Source of the DNA: Pseudalgibacter alginicilyticus | Lineage (GTDB): Bacteria > Bacteroidota > Bacteroidia > Flavobacteriales > Flavobacteriaceae | Length of the DNA: 64,000 nucleotides | Direction: 5' to 3' | Assembly: GCF_001310225.1 (NCBI RefSeq) | Contig: NZ_CP012898.1 | Coordinates: 1,116,001-1,180,000 of the forward strand | Shown here: positions 34,984-43,181 of the stretch, piece after piece | How the letters are laid out: each line of letters opens with the position of its first letter | Position numbering within the stretch: position 1 is the stretch's first letter | The notes under the pieces: model-generated | What the model saw: only the letters and a program-made list of their open reading frames with translations | Told to the model about the DNA's origin: nothing | The model's database searches: none | Program-made: the position numbers and the translations under genes

Positions 34984-35982
34984 ATGACTGAATTAGATAT
35001 TTTCAATAATGCAATTCATAATTTAGAGAAGGATATCCCGATTACTTGGGACTGGAAAACCATTGCTCCTAATAAAGATATTGGTATAGATGGGGAATTG
35101 GATATAACCTTGAATAATAAGAGAGTCTTATTAATGGTTGAGATTAAAAAAGATGTAAAAAATCACCAAATACTCAATATACTTCATTACAATAATAAAT
35201 TTCAAAATTTTCTATTGGTTGCCGAAAAACTATTCCCAAAAGTAAAGGAAGAACTTCGACAGCATAACGTGAATTATTTAGAGGGCAATGGAAATGTCTA
35301 TATAAACCATAATGAGATATTCCTTTATATAGATACGAATAAGACACTTAAAACTAAAAAGGATAAAGGAAATAGAGCATTTACCAAAACTGGCCTTAAA
35401 GTCATATTTCATTTTTTATTAAATCCGCAGTTAATAAATCAGACACAGAGAGATATTGCTGAGATTACAAATGTAGCCTTGGGAAATATTCCCTTAATTA
35501 TAAATGGGCTATTGGACACCAACTTCATCTTAAAATTGAATAAGAATGAATACGTCATTAATAATTATGAAGAACTCCTCAATAGATGGATTACAGAATT
35601 TGAACAAACTTTAAGACCTACGATTTTTAAGCAACGTTTTAGATTTCAAAATAAAAATCAAGATTGGAAAGAGATACAGTTCAACCAAGGGAAAACGGTA
35701 TGGGGGGGTGAACCTGCTGGGGATATACTCACCAATCATTTACGTCCGGAAAAGTATATCCTATATACCAAAGAGACCGTAAGAGATCTGATGATCAACT
35801 ATAGATTAATTCCAGATGACGAAGGAGATGTATGGGCATACGACCTCTTTTGGAACCCCCAATTTAACGAGAATACAGCACCCACAGCATTGGTTTATGC
35901 GGAACTAATGATCGGGAATGATAAAAGAAGCAAAGAAACTGCAAACATAATTTTCAATGAGCAAATCAAACCAAACCTATAA
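34984..35982 (+). CDS. abiEi: AbiEi-family type IV antitoxin
   Basis: A 332-aa antitoxin and autorepressor of the AbiEi_2 group. The N-terminal 120 residues look like a PD-(D/E)XK-fold domain (IGIDGELDIT with Asp36 and Asp40, then MVEIKKD with Glu53 and Lys55). A winged helix-turn-helix follows (QTQRDIAEITNVALGNIPLIINGLLDTNFI, about 153-182). The C-terminal half (KTVWGGEPAGDILTNHLRPEKY) is the conserved AbiEi antitoxin domain. It overlaps the toxin gene by 26 bp, which gives translational coupling. In the AbiE system the antitoxin represses the operon and counters the nucleotidyltransferase toxin without direct complex formation. Family call is firm; the intact catalytic-looking residues in the N-terminal domain are of interest. 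Confidence 0.88.
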   Translation: MTELDIFNNAIHNLEKDIPITWDWKTIAPNKDIGIDGELDITLNNKRVLLMVEIKKDVKNHQILNILHYNNKFQNFLLVAEKLFPKVKEELRQHNVNYLEGNGNVYINHNEIFLYIDTNKTLKTKKDKGNRAFTKTGLKVIFHFLLNPQLINQTQRDIAEITNVALGNIPLIINGLLDTNFILKLNKNEYVINNYEELLNRWITEFEQTLRPTIFKQRFRFQNKNQDWKEIQFNQGKTVWGGEPAGDILTNHLRPEKYILYTKETVRDLMINYRLIPDDEGDVWAYDLFWNPQFNENTAPTALVYAELMIGNDKRSKETANIIFNEQIKPNL

Positions 35983-36799
35983 GGAATTAGCAATCCCTTA
36001 TTTTAAAGAGGTTTTTGACATTATCGATGATGTATTGGTAAAACTGAACATACCATACTACCTAATTGGCGCAAGTGCGGTAGCCTTAGAACTATTGAAA
36101 GGAGGTATTAAACCGAGCAGGGGAACAAAAGATATTGATTTTGCAATAATGATATCTTCCATACAGGAATTTGAAGCCGTGGTTGAAGCACTTCTCAAAT
36201 ATGGATTTAACAAAGTAGAAGCCCCGTGGACGCTATATAATGACAGATTAAATATTGCCATTGACCTATTACCTTTTGGAGAAATTGAGGAAAAATTCAC
36301 CATACAATTTAATGAACGCTATACAGATTTGCACGTTTTAGGTTTTAGCGAAGTGCTACAAGAATCCGGAACCGTACAAATAGAAGAAAAGTCTTTAAAG
36401 ATTCCGTCCCTTCCTGGAATGGTAGTTTTAAAATTAATCGCCTGGAGCGACAGGCCAGAAGATAGGGATAACGACCTATATGATATTTTGAGAATTATAG
36501 AACATTACTTCGATTTAAATTTTGATGAAATAGTAGAACATCATAACGATACCTTTCCGGAAGAAGATGACTTGGATCAATTCAAAATTGCAGCAAGAGT
36601 ATTAGGGAGAAAAGCAAGCCAGTTTTTAAATATTTCAGAAGCCATCAATGATAGAATTTTAAAAACTATCAACGATAACGTTGCAAATGCCAAAGATTCA
36701 GTAATTGCCAAACAATGGATAAGAAATAGAGAATGGGATTTAGAATATGCCGTTCAAATTTTGGAAGAATTTAAATTAGGTTTGATTGAAAATAAATAG
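35957..36799 (+). CDS. abiEii: AbiEii-family nucleotidyltransferase toxin
   Basis: A 280-aa nucleotidyltransferase toxin of the AbiEii/DUF1814 family. The active-site strand-turn-helix is LIGASAVALELL (Gly38, Ser40), and the metal-binding pair Asp59/Asp61 is in RGTKDIDFAI. A third conserved patch is LKLIAWSDRPEDRDNDLYDI. Related toxins of this family (MenT) modify tRNA acceptor ends to stop translation. The start ATG at 35957 lies inside the antitoxin gene and is followed by MSKSNQTYKE. The downstream gene begins 2 bases after its stop, so a third protein belongs to this operon. Confidence 0.88.
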   Translation: MSKSNQTYKELAIPYFKEVFDIIDDVLVKLNIPYYLIGASAVALELLKGGIKPSRGTKDIDFAIMISSIQEFEAVVEALLKYGFNKVEAPWTLYNDRLNIAIDLLPFGEIEEKFTIQFNERYTDLHVLGFSEVLQESGTVQIEEKSLKIPSLPGMVVLKLIAWSDRPEDRDNDLYDILRIIEHYFDLNFDEIVEHHNDTFPEEDDLDQFKIAARVLGRKASQFLNISEAINDRILKTINDNVANAKDSVIAKQWIRNREWDLEYAVQILEEFKLGLIENK

Positions 36800-36801
36800 A
36801 T

Positions 36802-39800
36802 ATGTCTCAACTTTCTGAAATAGTTTCAAAAATAGTTTCATTAAACAGCACATTATTTCAGGAAATGTGCGATGAAATCATACTACGTAATTACCCGTCT
36901 CACAAAGATTTTGGTCGGTCTGGTATGGCATTAGGAAAAGAAGAAACAAAATCAGGGACACCAGACTCTTACATACTTTTGGATAATGATCTTTTTGTTT
37001 TTAATGAGATTACAAAAGATAAAAGTGGAGGGTTAAATAAGCTTATAAATGACTTCACTAAATGTATAGATGAAGAAAAGACTGGAGTAAAAAAAGAAAA
37101 AATACAGACAATCACATTCTGTGCAAGTTTTGAGTTAAAACCAGGTCAAAGTGATCAACTCAATGAGCTATGCAAAAAAGAAAATATCTTAATGGATTTT
37201 TGGGGTATCAATCGTATTGCGAGAAATATTTTATTACAAAATACAGACATAGGTAATAAATATTTAGACATCCCTTTAGATAAATCCCAGTGGGTCTCTT
37301 TAGAAACATTTGTCAAAAACTATAACAGTGCTGGCAAACAAATTGCTACACCATTAAACAACCCATTTCTACATAGAGAGACTGAAATCAAGGAAGTTTT
37401 TCAATTAATCAATAAGCATCATATTTCAATCATTTCTGGCCCTGCCGGGACAGGAAAATCTAAATTATGTGTTGAAGTATTAGATAGACTACTAAGAGAA
37501 CAACCTAGCACAATGGTTTGGGTAAATTCATTTGACAGTGATTCAATTGTAGATGACCTAAAAGGAAAGCTATCGGTAGGCTCGCAAACCATTCTTTTTA
37601 TTGATGATGCACATAGAATATCTCATTTTGAACGGATTTTACAGTTTTTAAAAAATAGTTCTTACAAAAAAGTAAAAATACTTGTAACTGTTAGAGATTA
37701 TGCTGCAACAGATTTTTCTGAACACATTAGTGAATTTGATTTCGAAACTATAAGTATCAATAGACTTAAAGATGAGGAATTAAGAGATATTTTAACTACC
37801 GAACCCTTTTGTATAAAAAATAAAGATTCACTTTATAAAATATTAGATTTAGCAAAAGGAAATGTTAGACTTGCTCTTATGCTTGCTAAACTTGATGGCG
37901 TTAATCAAGATATGTCGGCTCTTAATAACACAGAAGACGCATTTGACCTTTATTTTAAAACTTTCTTAAAGGATTCAAGCGAATTAAAAAATGAAAATGT
38001 TATTAATACAATGGCTTTGATTACCTTCTTCAGTTCAGTAAATATGAATTCTATTGATTTTGATAATTTACTCAAGACATTCAAACTAAATAAAAATGAC
38101 TTTGTTTCAAATGTCGAGTTATTAAGAAAGTCTGAATTGATAAGTATCTATAAAGAAGAAATTAAAATAGTAGAGCAAAACTTAGGTATCTATTTTTTTA
38201 ACAAAGCTTTTTTTCAATTAAAATCATTAGATTTTGAGATATTACTATTTAATTATTTTCCAAAATATGATTATCGATTTAAAGATTGTGTAATATCTGC
38301 TAACAATAGCTTTAATCACGAAAACGTAGTAGAAGCAATTAAATCTGTGCTCTTAAATTTTGCGCGTAGCTCTAAAATTAATCTATTAGGATTCTATGAA
38401 TTGTTTTGGTTTATCATACCTGACCAAACAATTGAATATATGCTTGAGTTAGGCCTTCAAGGTGAACCTAAATCAGTTGATAAATACAAATTTAACTTTG
38501 AGACTAACGAGTTTTCATCACAAAAGCGAAACATATTTAGCTTATTAAGTCATTTTTCAAGAAGACCATCTACCTACCTAAAGAATGCTTTATTAGCTAC
38601 ATTAGAATTTATTAGACGTAATCCAGAAACAGCAAGTGAATTTCATTATACAATAAAAGAATATTTAAGTTTTGATTATCAAGATGTACAATATGGCTAT
38701 TATAAACAAAGAACTTTATTAGATATTATTTTAAAAGGGGCAAATGAAGAAAAACAACTTGAGAAAGAATTGTTTTATGTAATAGGGAAAATGCTATTAA
38801 AACATAAATTCCAACAAGTAAAACCCATATATGGTAACAGTTTATCAATTTATAATTACGAAGTCAAGAAAGGAACAATCATAGAAGAATTAAGATATGA
38901 TATATGGAATAGAGTTTTTACACATTTTGATTCGTATGAAAATGAGTCTTTAGAATTATTAGAATCTTGTGCTTCAATGCATCCGGATAACAATAAAGAG
39001 TTAATGAAATATGATTTAGAATTTATATTAAAAATCATTAATGAAAAATTAAATCCAAATATGTTTGAACATTGTAGATATGTACAAAAACAAATATGGT
39101 GGTGTAAAAGATCTAAGGTTAATCATAAATTCTTTAGAGAACTTTCAACATCGTTTAACTGTGAGTTATATCAATTTTATAAAATTTTAAACAGACAGGT
39201 ATTAAATGGGGTTCACAGATATGAACTAGATGATAAATTAGATCATAAAATATATGAGGAAAAAAAGAACAATGAAATAAAGGCTTATACAATTTCTATA
39301 TATTCTAAAGAACCTGAATTACTCTATAAAGATTACAAGTATTTATATGAGGCTACAAATGCTGAATGGAGTATCTCTGGAAACAGTTTTGACATATCAG
39401 TTAATTCCATTTTTGGAATTGATTTTAAAAAAGGGTTAGAATTGTTAGAAACTATAATTAAAGATAACAATCAAGTGAATTATATACCGTATTGGCCATT
39501 TTCAAATTTTCTTATTGAAGAAAAGGAATCTCTTGAAATTTTTGAGGCAATTAGTAAAGGAGATTATAATAGAAAAACCAATATAATGTTATGTTATTTT
39601 GAAAGACTTAAAGTTAAAAAATTATATCATAAGACAGCGATAGGTATTGTTGAATGGTCACAAACGGCTTCTGAAAACTTCAGTATTTCTTTTGAAAATT
39701 TAGAGAAATATTTAAAAGCAGACTCGAAGTTGTTTCATAAGATATTATCTTCTTTGAACAAAAAGATGAAAGAAGGGTTGAGAATCTATTTTTATGGTAG

Positions 39801-40521
39801 TCTGTTTGAAAAGTATGTAAATTTATTTACTGATGATATTAAAATTTTAAAAGAAACATATTTGCTGCAAGATTTCACACAAGCTCATTTTGATTATGAT
39901 AGCGAAGGATTAGAGCAACTATGTATATTCTATCCTGAATTTCTTTTAGAATACTTTGAATACTATTATAGTATACCGGAACTTAAAAGACCTAATAGAG
40001 AGCATCGCGATAAATACAATTTTGTATGGAAAAATGAAGATTTAATAAAAAGAATGGAATCTATTTTAGATTATATTATTGACAAAGAACATTACTACGG
40101 AATAAGTGACCATCCTACAGGAAATCTTTTCGAACAATTAAAACCTGAAGAAAGTAAAAGAGCAATCTCTTTTTTAAGAACATATATGATAAAACATACT
40201 AACAGTCCTGAACACTTGACGGTTGTTATGGACATAGTTCATAAAAAATTCGCAAATGAAAAGGAAAGCTTTATAAAAACTCATCTGATTAAAAATAAAG
40301 ATAAGGCTGTTTTTGAAAAGGTAAGGTGGATATACCAACAAGCAGTTTGGAGTGGAAATGAAGACCCTGATTTGATTAGAGCCAAAAGATGGGAAGAAGT
40401 TTTAGGTTATGTAAATTCCTTACCTGAAGATATAATGTTATTACCGATACAAAACTATATTAAAGAAATTATTGAAAGAAATAAGGAATATAATAGAAGA
40501 AATAAAAAGAGAAGAGAATAG
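36802..40521 (+). CDS. Large STAND-type NTPase with an N-terminal nuclease-like domain, third gene of the abiE operon
   Basis: A 1239-aa cytoplasmic protein. The first 150 residues resemble a PD-(D/E)XK-like domain (GTPDSYI with Asp55, then VFNEITKD with Glu69 and Thr71 where Lys is usual). A P-loop module of novel-STAND type (nSTAND3-like) follows: Walker A GPAGTGKS (213-220), Walker B TILFIDDAHR (263-272), and a sensor-like VTVRDYA. The remaining 850 residues are helical and unassigned; this is where STAND defence proteins sense their trigger. It starts two bases after abiEii, so it is translated with the TA pair. I infer antiphage function. It shares its plan (nuclease-like, P-loop, helical repeats) with the SMEK protein at 23162-26641, but the sequences are not obviously homologous. 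Confidence 0.72.
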   Translation: MSQLSEIVSKIVSLNSTLFQEMCDEIILRNYPSHKDFGRSGMALGKEETKSGTPDSYILLDNDLFVFNEITKDKSGGLNKLINDFTKCIDEEKTGVKKEKIQTITFCASFELKPGQSDQLNELCKKENILMDFWGINRIARNILLQNTDIGNKYLDIPLDKSQWVSLETFVKNYNSAGKQIATPLNNPFLHRETEIKEVFQLINKHHISIISGPAGTGKSKLCVEVLDRLLREQPSTMVWVNSFDSDSIVDDLKGKLSVGSQTILFIDDAHRISHFERILQFLKNSSYKKVKILVTVRDYAATDFSEHISEFDFETISINRLKDEELRDILTTEPFCIKNKDSLYKILDLAKGNVRLALMLAKLDGVNQDMSALNNTEDAFDLYFKTFLKDSSELKNENVINTMALITFFSSVNMNSIDFDNLLKTFKLNKNDFVSNVELLRKSELISIYKEEIKIVEQNLGIYFFNKAFFQLKSLDFEILLFNYFPKYDYRFKDCVISANNSFNHENVVEAIKSVLLNFARSSKINLLGFYELFWFIIPDQTIEYMLELGLQGEPKSVDKYKFNFETNEFSSQKRNIFSLLSHFSRRPSTYLKNALLATLEFIRRNPETASEFHYTIKEYLSFDYQDVQYGYYKQRTLLDIILKGANEEKQLEKELFYVIGKMLLKHKFQQVKPIYGNSLSIYNYEVKKGTIIEELRYDIWNRVFTHFDSYENESLELLESCASMHPDNNKELMKYDLEFILKIINEKLNPNMFEHCRYVQKQIWWCKRSKVNHKFFRELSTSFNCELYQFYKILNRQVLNGVHRYELDDKLDHKIYEEKKNNEIKAYTISIYSKEPELLYKDYKYLYEATNAEWSISGNSFDISVNSIFGIDFKKGLELLETIIKDNNQVNYIPYWPFSNFLIEEKESLEIFEAISKGDYNRKTNIMLCYFERLKVKKLYHKTAIGIVEWSQTASENFSISFENLEKYLKADSKLFHKILSSLNKKMKEGLRIYFYGSLFEKYVNLFTDDIKILKETYLLQDFTQAHFDYDSEGLEQLCIFYPEFLLEYFEYYYSIPELKRPNREHRDKYNFVWKNEDLIKRMESILDYIIDKEHYYGISDHPTGNLFEQLKPEESKRAISFLRTYMIKHTNSPEHLTVVMDIVHKKFANEKESFIKTHLIKNKDKAVFEKVRWIYQQAVWSGNEDPDLIRAKRWEEVLGYVNSLPEDIMLLPIQNYIKEIIERNKEYNRRNKKRRE

Positions 40522-40679
40522 ATAAGGTAGGAGAATCATTTAAACAGAGACTAGCTCCATCACTTAAAAAGCTGAAAAATTTCTACTTTATGTTGAATAA
40601 ATATAAGCTTTGTGGTTGTTTTGGCATTAATCAACAGTAAATAATATCAAATTGTATATCAATATCAAAAATGGCAAAA

Positions 40680-40699
40680 TGTTGTACCTATGTTGTACC
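40680..40699. repeat. Two copies of TGTTGTACC beside the tRNA fragment
   Basis: TGTTGTACC occurs at 40680-40688 and 40691-40699 in direct orientation, 11 bp apart. Together with the CGTATGCA pair at 40854-40873 it brackets the tRNA-fMet fragment, as arm-type binding sites of a tyrosine recombinase would. Confidence 0.45.
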
Positions 40700-40707
40700 C
40701 AGTCCAT

Positions 40708-40740
40708 AAAAAAAGGGTCTCAATTTCTTGAAACCCTTGT
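40708..40740 (-). terminator. Terminator next to the tRNA-fMet fragment
   Basis: On the minus strand GGGTTTCAA-GAAA-TTGAGACCC is followed by seven T bases. It sits 6 bases after the fMet fragment's 3' end, like a normal tRNA terminator, and shares 15 identical bases with the terminator at 20431-20463. Confidence 0.75.
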
Positions 40741-40746
40741 CTTTGC

Positions 40747-40793
40747 TAGTAGCGGGAACTGGACTCGAACCAGTGACCTTCGGGTTATGAGTT
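40747..40793 (-). other. 3' fragment of initiator tRNA-fMet (attachment-site remnant)
   Basis: The minus strand reads CTCATAACCCG (CAT anticodon and the 3' side of a GGG/CCC anticodon stem typical of initiator tRNA), then AAGGTC, a complete T-arm ACTGGTTCGAGTCCAGT, and the acceptor end TCCCGCTAC. The 5' half of the tRNA is absent: the sequence before the anticodon loop (GTGAAGAA) cannot pair. This is the usual product of integration at a tRNA gene. Confidence 0.7.
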
Positions 40794-40853
40794 CTTCACT
40801 TAAATTGATTTAAGCACAAATTTTAAGCTCAAAAGCCCTGAAAATTATAAAAT

Positions 40854-40873
40854 CGTATGCAAAAACGTATGCA
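40854..40873. repeat. Two copies of CGTATGCA beside the tRNA fragment
   Basis: CGTATGCA occurs at 40854-40861 and 40866-40873 in direct orientation, on the other side of the fMet fragment from the TGTTGTACC pair. Confidence 0.4.
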
Positions 40874-41597
40874 CTTTTTAGTCTTCGGGTTATTAAAATA
40901 TTTGATGCAATTTAGTAAATTAATTTTTTGTACTTTAATATAGTCTCGACTAAATTCAAACTTTTAGTTCTAACCCTAAGTTTATTGTCTTACCACTCTT
41001 TTATTAATAAAATGATGAAACAATAGGGAAACATCAATTTTTCATTACCTGTCAAATATAATTTTTTCAAAAATTGTTAGGATTATGTACTATAAAACAA
41101 TTCTGTCTTACTAAGAAGTAGTAAGAGCAAGACAAATGTCGTACCAAGTTTCATCTCTTGACTCATATAACAATTGTCTATATCAATTCATGTCCTCTTA
41201 AATTCTAACAAGTTAATTCTAAATGTCCTTAGTATAATTAATAATACTATCTCTTTTTGCTGGTACATTCTACTCTGTTTTTACTACTAAACATAGGTTG
41301 TCGAAACACCTACCTTCTTCCTTTTCATCAGGAAACAATAAGCCGTTTAGACAGACGCTTCGGAATTAACACATAACTACTTGTATTCTTAATCAGTTTT
41401 TCATCTAGCTGATTAAAAATCGCATTTGAAAACAGTGCTGTAATAGTTGAAAAGTTATAGATATTCTACTATTTCTAGATTAGAATTTCCCCACTCCAAT
41501 CACTGGCATTTTCCGCCATCTCTTTTTGATATTTCTTATCCAGTCGTACAATGATTAATCACTTAAAAAGACTAACTTGACGAGAAAACTTTCTTTA
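40874..41597. other. Gene-free decayed region
   Basis: About 720 bases with no supported gene. On the minus strand short protein-like scraps appear (for example KKYQKEMAENASDWSGEIL near 41495-41555) but are broken by stops. I take this as decayed coding DNA at the island boundary. Confidence 0.45.
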
Positions 41598-41780
41598 ATA
41601 ATTGTCTACTAATGAATAAATTTTCTTATTCTGCTCTGATACAAACGAATACTGAGGCAATTTTCCACGAGGTATAACCTGAGCTACAAAAATTTTTACA
41701 TTAGGATTTATGCTAATGCTTTTTAAGAATACAGATTTTTGTACAGCTATAATACTTCGACTGATTTTTCCATCAATTGC
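41598..41780 (-). pseudogene. Remnant of an SGNH-type esterase, in frame behind the CE7 gene
   Basis: The minus strand is open for 60 codons directly after the CE7 stop codon and in the same frame. The translation includes SISINPNVKIFVAQVIPRG and SFVSEQNKKIYSLVDNY, which resembles the middle of GDSL/SGNH esterases (the strand before block V). It has no start codon or catalytic residues of its own. It is either the scar of a neighbouring esterase gene or the truncated last domain of a formerly longer CE7-SGNH protein. Confidence 0.45.
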
Positions 41781-43100
41781 TTATTTAGTTTCTAAATTGT
41801 TTTTTATTGAACTCAAGAAGTCATTAACTCCATTGCACACAAACTCCCATCCCTCTGGTGAAACGACGTGACCTTTATCATAGATGTTCAAAATATGCTT
41901 TTCTCCTTTTAGCTGATTATACATAGCATACACGCTAGTGGGAGGAGAACTTAAGTCAATAAACCCTACTGTAACATATGCTTTGGCATTGGTACGTTGA
42001 GCAAAATTAATCGCATCTACATAAGGAACTACCTGAAGCGCCGCTTTGTCGTAAGTTTCTCCATTCCCCATTAATTTTGGCCAACCGTTCACACGACTAG
42101 CCACATTGCCGGTATGGTCGCATAAGGCAGGGATTTCAGCACACAACAAATTCACGCGCGGATCCATGCCCGCAGCAATTATGGCTTGTCCGCCTCCTTG
42201 ACTTCGTCCAAAGGCAATGAGATTTTTTCCATCCCAATCAGACTGCATGGTGATAATCTCAAGGGCACGAAATACCCGCAAAATCATGGAACGGAAAAAC
42301 AGTGAATCCCGGGACTCCATACCTTTTAAAAAATATTTTTTAAGAGGGCCGGTGTATAATTCTTTGTAATAACTTGTGGGTTGACCGTTGGCAAGCCCAT
42401 GTACATTAAAATCGATAACACACACCCCTTCCTTGGCCCAACGAATAACTTCACTTAATCTGGAACTGGCTACCCCGGCACCATGAAAAAGGATCATTGC
42501 AGGAAGACTATTAGGCTTAGCATTTAGGGGTCGGGCCATATAGGCGGAAAAAGGGCCGGCTAATGAATTGGCTTGTACATCATAGACCTCAACGTCCGGC
42601 TCATTGATACTAATTCGGTTAAACCATGGTTCCAAAGGCTGCAATTCCTGTTTCCGCTTTTCACTCTCCCAATACGAATCAAAATCCACAGGGCATGCCA
42701 TACTCGGTTTTATGTCTAAAGGATTCACTGCAACCCCTACCAATTTCGATAGTAGCGTATCTGAAGGTGTTTTAAAATTAAAACGGTTTAAAACAAAACC
42801 AGGCTCATCCAACTTTGCCTTGAATTCTGCAACTCCCTGTTTAATAATTAGCATTTTACGCTCAGCTGTCGGCGTATAATTATCTTTACTTTTAATCCAT
42901 ATCACTGTATCCCGTTGAACTGGATTTCCGTTTTTCGTTAGCGTTAGCCTTCCACTAATTACGTCCTTGACCTGGTATATCGGTTTTGATTGGTCTATTG
43001 CCACCTTAAGCGTATAACCGTCACCATTCTCACGAAGCTTCTGCCCGAAAACATTAACAAAAGCAACACATGTCAAAACAATAGATACTATTAGTTTCAT
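41781..43100 (-). CDS. CE7 acetyl-xylan-esterase-like deacetylase
   Basis: A 439-aa secreted alpha/beta-hydrolase of the AXE1 (CE7) family, which removes acetyl groups from sugars and oligosaccharides. After a signal peptide (to about 19) and a beta-sandwich-like domain of about 110 residues, the AXE1 domain shows CPVDFDSYWE, ILFHGAGVASS, the nucleophile elbow GRSQGGGQA (Ser300), Asp382 in GFIDLSSPPTSVYA, and His411 in DKGHVVSPEG. The triad is complete. It is the last gene of the second PUL operon, 82 bases after the GH106 gene. The fragment behind its stop codon is described separately. Confidence 0.9.
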   Translation of the reverse strand: MKLIVSIVLTCVAFVNVFGQKLRENGDGYTLKVAIDQSKPIYQVKDVISGRLTLTKNGNPVQRDTVIWIKSKDNYTPTAERKMLIIKQGVAEFKAKLDEPGFVLNRFNFKTPSDTLLSKLVGVAVNPLDIKPSMACPVDFDSYWESEKRKQELQPLEPWFNRISINEPDVEVYDVQANSLAGPFSAYMARPLNAKPNSLPAMILFHGAGVASSRLSEVIRWAKEGVCVIDFNVHGLANGQPTSYYKELYTGPLKKYFLKGMESRDSLFFRSMILRVFRALEIITMQSDWDGKNLIAFGRSQGGGQAIIAAGMDPRVNLLCAEIPALCDHTGNVASRVNGWPKLMGNGETYDKAALQVVPYVDAINFAQRTNAKAYVTVGFIDLSSPPTSVYAMYNQLKGEKHILNIYDKGHVVSPEGWEFVCNGVNDFLSSIKNNLETK

Positions 43101-43181
43101 AAGCCTTAGATTCGTTTATATAATCTTGTAGTTGAATAGACATCGTAAGTCTTTAAGTCCACCATTTCAAGAGCATGGTAT

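Noticed and set aside
40747-40793. Complete tRNA gene
   Set aside because: Only the anticodon loop to the 3' end is present; D-arm and 5' acceptor strand are missing.
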